The notes below the pieces were generated by a model that saw nothing but the letters and a program-made list of their open reading frames with translations, did no database searches and was not told the DNA's origin. 28,210 bases of DNA from PALSA-1004 sp046596405 (lineage in GTDB: Bacteria; Pseudomonadota; Gammaproteobacteria; Burkholderiales; SG8-41). Every line of letters begins with the position of its first letter. Position 1 is the stretch's first letter. Both the position numbers and the translations under genes were made by a program. The stretch spans positions 1 to 28,210 of the forward strand of contig JBKJMN010000250.1 in the NCBI GenBank assembly GCA_046596405.1, given 5' to 3'. Shown here in pieces: positions 23,721 through 28,210 of the stretch.

Positions 23721-23734
23721 CCCCGCCCGCGGGG
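23721..23734. repeat. Short GC palindrome, likely partial TCCCTC-family copy
   Basis: CCCCGC (23721-23726) and GCGGGG (23729-23734) form a perfect stem with a 2-base loop, followed by CGAGGGAG as in the other two copies of the dispersed palindrome. It lies in the 98-bp gap between two Bug genes and may act as an intra-operon hairpin. Confidence 0.4.
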
Positions 23735-23795
23735 CGAGGGAGCGGTTCAAGACGATTAGAGAGCAACACTGAGACAGCAATCAAGGAGGACCACC

Positions 23796-24761
23796 ATGCT
23801 CGACAATAAAGCGATTTTTTGCGCGGCAGTGACATTTGCCGCTGCGTCGGCGTTCGCAGCCGATACCTTTCCCACCAAGCCTGTTCGCATCGTCGTGCCA
23901 TTTGCGCCTGGCGGGGGAGTTGATTTGACCGCGCGCATCCTCGCGCAAAAAATGACCGAGCGCGTCGGCCAGTCGTTCATCGTCGACAATCGCACCGGCG
24001 CCAGCGGCATCATCGGCGTCGAGTTTGTCGCGAAGTCCGCGCCCGACGGCTACACGCTGCTGGTCGGCTCGCAGACAACGCAGGCCGTGGTGCCGGCGAT
24101 GTACGGCAAGCTGAATTACGACACGGCGCGCGATTTCATCGGCGTCACCGAAATCGCGGTGTCGCCGCTGGTGATCGTCATCCACCCGTCGCTGCCGGTG
24201 AAGACGGTGAAAGATCTGATCGCGCTCGCGAAGGCGCGTCCCGGGCAGCTGACATTCGGCGCGGCATCCGGCGGGACGCCGCACATGGCGGGCGAGCTTT
24301 TCCGGCTGCAGGCCAAAATTGAATTGCTGTTCGTGCCGTACAAAGGCGAAGGCCCGGCGATCGCCGACGCGATGGGCGGCCAGATCTCGATGGTGTTCTC
24401 GAACCTGCCGGTCGGCTTGCCGCAGGTGCAGGGCGGGCGCCTGCGCGGGCTCGCAGTGACGAGCGCGCAGCGCGTGGCGACCGCGCCGGATATCCCGACC
24501 GCCGCCGAATCCGGGCTGCCGGGCTACGAAGCCAGCACCTGGTTCGGTCTCTTCGCGCCGGCGGCGACGCCGCGCGACGTGATCATGAAGCTGCATGCCG
24601 ACGCCGCCGGCTCGTTGAGCGGTGCGGACGTCAAGGAGCGCATGGCGGCGCAGGGATTGTTCGTCGTCGCGAATACGCCCGAGCAGTTCGCTCCGTTCCT
24701 GAAAAGCGAAACGGCACGCTGGGCGAAAGTCGTCAAGGACGCGGGCGTGAAACCCCAATGA
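23796..24761 (+). CDS. Bug-family periplasmic solute-binding protein
   Basis: A 321-residue Bug protein; ATG 23796 is preceded by AAGGAGG. The signal peptide ends near ASAFAAD, followed by FPTKPVRIVVPFAPGGGVD, FIVDNRTGASGIIG, YDTARDFIGVTEI, VPYKGEGPAIADAMGGQ and IPTAAESGLPGYEASTWFGL, ending KVVKDAGVKPQ. Its stop overlaps the start of the next Bug gene (ATGA at 24758-24761), so the two are translationally coupled and probably made in equal amounts. Confidence 0.94.
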   Translation: MLDNKAIFCAAVTFAAASAFAADTFPTKPVRIVVPFAPGGGVDLTARILAQKMTERVGQSFIVDNRTGASGIIGVEFVAKSAPDGYTLLVGSQTTQAVVPAMYGKLNYDTARDFIGVTEIAVSPLVIVIHPSLPVKTVKDLIALAKARPGQLTFGAASGGTPHMAGELFRLQAKIELLFVPYKGEGPAIADAMGGQISMVFSNLPVGLPQVQGGRLRGLAVTSAQRVATAPDIPTAAESGLPGYEASTWFGLFAPAATPRDVIMKLHADAAGSLSGADVKERMAAQGLFVVANTPEQFAPFLKSETARWAKVVKDAGVKPQ

Positions 24762-25747
24762 GGCCCTTGGCTGTTTTGCGTAGTGCGGTGCTGTTCGCCG
24801 CGGCGGTGGGCAGCGTCGGCGCGGCGCAGAGTGCCGAACCCCGCGATCCCGCGCCCGGCTATCCGGCGCGGCCGATCCGCATGATCGTGCCGTTCCCACC
24901 CGGCGGCAGCAACGACATCATGGGCCGCTACTACGGCAACTACCTGACCGAGCGCCTCGGCCACACGGTGGTGATGGACAATCGCGCCGGCGCCGACGGC
25001 ATCATCGGCACCGAAATCGTGGCGCGCTCGCAACCGGACGGCTATACACTGCTCGTCGCATCCGCGGCCCATGCCGTCAACGGCGGTACGCGCAAGCTTC
25101 CATACGATCCGCTCGACTCGTTCGCATGGATCGGCACTCTGGGGCTGGGTCCGAGCGTGCTTTCCGTGCACGCCGCGGTGCCCGCGACTTCGGTGCGCGA
25201 GCTGATCGCCCACGGCAAGGCCAACCCGGGCAAGCTCGTGCTCTCGACGTCCGGCGGCTACGCGCAATTCAGCGCCGAGCTGTTTCACCATATGTCCGGC
25301 ATGAAGCTGATCGTCGTCGTCTACAAAGGCGGGTTCCCCGCGCTGCTCGACACGATGGCGGGGCAGACGCAGATCAATATGGGTTCGCTGATCCAGACGC
25401 TGCCGCATATGACCGGCGGCAAGATCAGGGCGCTCGCCACCACCGGCGCCAAACGTGTTGGCGCAGCACCCGATCTGCCGACCGTCGCCGAAGCGGGCGT
25501 GCCGGGTTATGAAGCGAACAACTGGTGGGCCGTCGGCGCGCCGGCTGGAACAGCGGCCGGCATCGTGACCAAGCTCAACCTGGAAATCGCGCGCTATTCC
25601 AAGCTGCCTGAAACGCTCAAGCGCTATGAAGCCGAAGGCGTCGAGGCGGATCCGCGCACGCCCGAAGAGGTGCGCAAAATGCTGCCGATAGAGATGGCCA
25701 AGTGGGCAAACGTCGCGAAAGTCGCGAACATCCGCAGCGGACAGTAG
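24758..25747 (+). CDS. Bug-family periplasmic solute-binding protein
   Basis: A 329-residue Bug protein whose ATG overlaps the stop of the preceding Bug gene. After the signal peptide (ending about AAQSAE) there is a short extra linker, PRDPAPG, before YPARPIRMIVPFPPGGSND. Other blocks are VMDNRAGADGIIG, YDPLDSFAWIGTL (the usual DFAP changed to SFAW), VVYKGGFPALLDTMAGQ and LPTVAEAGVPGYEANNWWAV. The altered DFAP and the VYKG loop suggest a ligand different from its coupled neighbour's. The next gene follows after 46 bp. Confidence 0.93.
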   Translation: MRPLAVLRSAVLFAAAVGSVGAAQSAEPRDPAPGYPARPIRMIVPFPPGGSNDIMGRYYGNYLTERLGHTVVMDNRAGADGIIGTEIVARSQPDGYTLLVASAAHAVNGGTRKLPYDPLDSFAWIGTLGLGPSVLSVHAAVPATSVRELIAHGKANPGKLVLSTSGGYAQFSAELFHHMSGMKLIVVVYKGGFPALLDTMAGQTQINMGSLIQTLPHMTGGKIRALATTGAKRVGAAPDLPTVAEAGVPGYEANNWWAVGAPAGTAAGIVTKLNLEIARYSKLPETLKRYEAEGVEADPRTPEEVRKMLPIEMAKWANVAKVANIRSGQ

Positions 25748-25793
25748 CGCCACACATTTTTTTACCGACAAACCGACCAGCAAGGACGACACC

Positions 25794-26375
25794 ATGGCAC
25801 AGCCCGTTGATCCGAACGACGTAATGATGACCGGCGAGAATTCCTTCATCCGGCTGAGCGCCGATGGCGGCAAGACGCATACTTCGCGCGCGAGCCACTG
25901 GCGCGTGCTGTGGTGCCCCGCGGGCGCGGGACACGCGCTGTTCCTCGAATCGCCGCTGATCCAGAACCGGGTGCAGATCTACAGCGATAACCTGGCGGTG
26001 GCTCGCTGGCTACAGCGCACGATCGAGACGCTACTCTATCCGGCCTTCGCCGACGTAGCGCTGCCCGTGTATTCCGCCGACTTTGCCCGCGCTGGCAATC
26101 CGCATTCGGCGGTCGTCGAAACAGTCGATTCCGCGCTCGACAACATCGTGCTCACGTGGCACGACTGCCTCGAACCGTTCGTGCTCACGATGGCGCCGGG
26201 CATGGGCAACCGTCCGATCGGCGTATTCAGCACGTTCTTTCCCGCGCAGTCGGCGCAGATCGAAATGAACGGCCAGTTCGCGCCGCACGCGACGTGGCTC
26301 GAGAAGCGTGGTGACCGGCAGTCTTCGAGCGCGTGCCTCGCGTTGTCGGAGACGTGGGTGAAACCGCGGGGCTAG
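25794..26375 (+). CDS. Unrecognised 193-residue protein in a Bug operon
   Basis: A soluble protein of 193 residues without signal peptide or membrane segment; ATG 25794 follows an AAGGACG site. I do not recognise a family. Visible features are a central segment LFLESPLIQNRVQIYSDNLA, a hydrophobic-aromatic helix with Arg/Trp (VARWLQRTIETLLYP), a WHDCLEPFVLTM strand and an acidic/aromatic C-terminus. Trp and His residues are spread through the chain, with no obvious metal motif. It lies 46 bp behind two coupled Bug genes, so a role in handling the imported compound is likely but inferred from position only. Confidence 0.8.
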   Translation: MAQPVDPNDVMMTGENSFIRLSADGGKTHTSRASHWRVLWCPAGAGHALFLESPLIQNRVQIYSDNLAVARWLQRTIETLLYPAFADVALPVYSADFARAGNPHSAVVETVDSALDNIVLTWHDCLEPFVLTMAPGMGNRPIGVFSTFFPAQSAQIEMNGQFAPHATWLEKRGDRQSSSACLALSETWVKPRG

Positions 26376-26400
26376 GATTTCCCCTGCGGACCGTCGCTCG

Positions 26401-27342
26401 TCACAGGTCGGGCGACAGCTTCATCGCGCACTGCATGCGGCCACAGGTATCGGCGCCATTGGCATTCGGGCTGCGAACCAGTTTCTTGAGCGTGTTGTTC
26501 ATCGGCATCAAGAGGTTGATGTTCTTCGGCGGAATCGGCGACTCGAACCAGCGCGCGTAGATCTTGTTGATCTCGCCGCTCTTGAAGAGCGCAATCACCG
26601 CGTCGTCCGCGAGCTTCTTGAATGCCGGGTCGTCCTTGCGCAGCATGATTGCGTAAGGCTCGTCGGTCAGAAATTCGCCCACCACCGCGTACTCGACCGG
26701 ATTGAGCGCACTCGCGCGCATCGTGTAGAGCAGCACGTCGTCCATCGGAAATGCCGCCGCGGTGCCTTTCTCGATTGCGACCAGCGCTTCGCGGTGATCT
26801 TTGACCTGCACGAAGCGCATGTTGAGCGATTCCTGCAGGCTGTAGTCCTTGATCGCGCGCTCATTGGTCGTGCCCGTAGTGACAACCACCGTTTTGCCTT
26901 TGAGGTCCTTATAGTTGCGGATCAGTGACGAGGGCTTCACGAGCAGGCGCGTGCCGGTGTAAAAGGTCGTCACGACGAACGCCACCAGTTTCTGGCGCTC
27001 GATGGTGTTGGTTGTCGATCCACACTCCAGATCGATGTCCCCGCTCATGAGCGTCTGCATGCGCGCCTGCGGCGTCACCTTCATCATTGCGACCTTGAGT
27101 TCCGGCAGCTTTAACTGGGCCTTCACGGCGTCGACGATTTTCAGGCAGAGATCGACCGAGTAGCCGATGTACTGCTGTTTCGCGTCGAGGTACGAAAACG
27201 GATCGGCCGCCTCGCGCACCCCGAGCGTAATCGTTTGCTTGTCCTTGATTTTCTTGAGCGTGCCGCTGTCCTGCGCGCCGGCCGGCATCGACCAGGCGGC
27301 CGCTAGAATTGCGGCGAGCATGGCTGCTGAAATTGTACGCAT
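26401..27342 (-). CDS. ABC transporter periplasmic amino-acid-binding protein (glutamate/aspartate type)
   Basis: A 313-residue periplasmic binding protein of the SBP family 3 type, close to GltI/AatJ. I start it at ATG 27342, which has GGGGAG six bases upstream and a signal peptide (MRTISAAMLAAILAAAWSMPAGAQ); an in-frame ATG at 27381 lacks these. Typical segments are TITLGVREAADPFSYLD, YIGYSVDLC, MSGDIDLECGSTTNTIERQ (the acidic amino-acid signature), TRLLVKPSS, LKGKTVVVTTGTTNE and DEPYAIMLRKDDPAF. The C-terminus carries an extra ~20 residues with two Cys (ADTCGRMQC). It is convergent with the unknown 193-residue gene and divergent from the dioxygenase; a TATACT on the minus strand (27400-27405) could be its -10. 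No permease genes are in view. Confidence 0.93.
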   Translation of the reverse strand: MRTISAAMLAAILAAAWSMPAGAQDSGTLKKIKDKQTITLGVREAADPFSYLDAKQQYIGYSVDLCLKIVDAVKAQLKLPELKVAMMKVTPQARMQTLMSGDIDLECGSTTNTIERQKLVAFVVTTFYTGTRLLVKPSSLIRNYKDLKGKTVVVTTGTTNERAIKDYSLQESLNMRFVQVKDHREALVAIEKGTAAAFPMDDVLLYTMRASALNPVEYAVVGEFLTDEPYAIMLRKDDPAFKKLADDAVIALFKSGEINKIYARWFESPIPPKNINLLMPMNNTLKKLVRSPNANGADTCGRMQCAMKLSPDL

Positions 27343-27519
27343 TGCTTTCTCCCCGTTTATCGTGAGCCGCACGACCCGCATTCCCGCGCCGTTATGCCAA
27401 GTATATACGGGCTTACGACCGATGCGTGTGAGTCAGGATCGGGCGCGATGGCGAAAGTGTCTCGACCTGCGGCATACTTCGACTTTGCGCCAGAGACGCA
27501 CGTGTCAAGGGAGGGGGCC

Positions 27520-28210
27520 ATGACCTCGCCGCAAGTTACCGACAAATCCGCCTGGATGGGGCGCGATTATCGCGATGACGATTCCTGGATAGTGACGCTG
27601 ACGAAGAGCCAGGTCGCGGAGCTGGGCGAAGCGGCGGGCGCATGCATCGCGCGCGGGCTGGGCGTGCAGGATGTGAAGCGCGACGATTTCAAGCTGAAGA
27701 CGATGGCCCCGCTCATCGAGTCGTGGGCGCAGGAAATCAACCACGGGCGTGGCTTCCTGCTCGTCAGAGGCTTGCCGGCGGCGCAGCTCGGCGACGCGCA
27801 GGTACGCACGATCTTCTGGGGCATCGGCACCTATATGGGGTCGCCGATCTCGCAGAATTCGTATGGCGAAATGCTCGGCGAGGTGTACGACGAAGGCGTG
27901 AAGATGGGCACCGGCCGCGTGCGCGGCTACCGCACCAACCAGCGGCTGATGTTTCACACCGACCGCTGCGACATCGTCGGTCTAATGTGCCAACGCAACG
28001 CGAAGAGCGGCGGTCTTTCCAGCATCGTGAGCTCGACGCGCATTTATAACGAGATCGCCGCCAACCATCCCGATTATCTCGCGCCGCTCCAGCACGGCTA
28101 CATTCACGCCAACATGGAAGAGGGCGGCGCGTTCACCACATATCGCATGCCGGTCTACAGCGTCAAGGACGACACCGTAAGCTGCCGCATCCTGCGCAAC
28201 ACGATCGAGA
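27520..28210 (+). CDS. TauD/TfdA-like Fe(II)/2-oxoglutarate dioxygenase (N-terminal part)
   Basis: The gene runs off the window end; 230 codons are visible. ATG 27520 is preceded by GGAGGGGG. The N-terminal helical part is followed by GRGFLLVRGLP (77-86), a strand typical of TauD/TfdA-like oxygenases, GTYMGSPISQNSYGEML, and the iron-binding H146-T-D148 in MFHTDRCDIVGLMC, then SGGLSSIVSSTRIYNEI. The second iron His and the 2-oxoglutarate Arg would lie beyond the edge. Members hydroxylate small carboxylates, sulfonates or related substrates. It is divergent from the acidic amino-acid-binding protein over 177 bp. Confidence 0.88.
   Translation, partial: MTSPQVTDKSAWMGRDYRDDDSWIVTLTKSQVAELGEAAGACIARGLGVQDVKRDDFKLKTMAPLIESWAQEINHGRGFLLVRGLPAAQLGDAQVRTIFWGIGTYMGSPISQNSYGEMLGEVYDEGVKMGTGRVRGYRTNQRLMFHTDRCDIVGLMCQRNAKSGGLSSIVSSTRIYNEIAANHPDYLAPLQHGYIHANMEEGGAFTTYRMPVYSVKDDTVSCRILRNTIE

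Overview
The window is GC-rich and densely coding. It is dominated by Bug-type (TctC-like) periplasmic solute-binding proteins, each with a Sec signal peptide, the 'DNRxGAxGxIG' and 'PYDxxxDFAP' blocks and a length near 320 residues. That, with PQQ dehydrogenases and small catabolic operons, points to a betaproteobacterium of Burkholderiales/Alcaligenaceae type, probably environmental. The assignment is inferred from gene content only; there is no rRNA or other phylogenetic marker.

Layout. (1) 1-5619, plus strand: the tail of one and then three complete tandem PQQ-dependent alcohol dehydrogenase paralogues, followed by a small c-type cytochrome, which looks like a periplasmic alcohol-oxidation operon. 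All three complete enzymes carry the D-x-D pair that marks lanthanide-dependent enzymes. The second and third have lost the vicinal Cys pair and changed two other active-site positions. (2) 5741-8035, minus: an amidohydrolase and a Bug gene. (3) 8134-13694: a decayed stretch holding a Bug gene split by a 149-bp insert, an intact nitrilase-family amidase, a Bug scrap, an alpha/beta hydrolase lacking its nucleophile, a PrpD scrap whose stop overlaps a Bug start, that Bug gene split by a 385-bp element with 22-bp terminal inverted repeats, a degenerate class III cyclase domain and another Bug scrap. (4) 13695-20151: an intact Bug gene; two truncated Bug 3' ends facing away from each other; then minus-strand operons Bug-Bug-M28-like protein and Bug-hydroxyacid dehydrogenase. 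(5) 20545-26375, plus: lipoprotein, MFS exporter, three Bug genes and an unrecognised 193-residue protein. (6) 26401-28210: a glutamate/aspartate-type ABC binding protein divergent from a partial TauD/TfdA-like dioxygenase.

Taken together, the region looks like a birth-and-death cluster of orphan Bug proteins (8 intact, 2 interrupted, 4 fragments), most sitting next to one catabolic enzyme. No TctA/TctB membrane partners are present, so the binding proteins must use permeases encoded elsewhere or act in sensing. The best candidates for something undescribed are the 385-bp MITE-like element, the 149-bp insert, and the altered lanthanide-type dehydrogenase pair.
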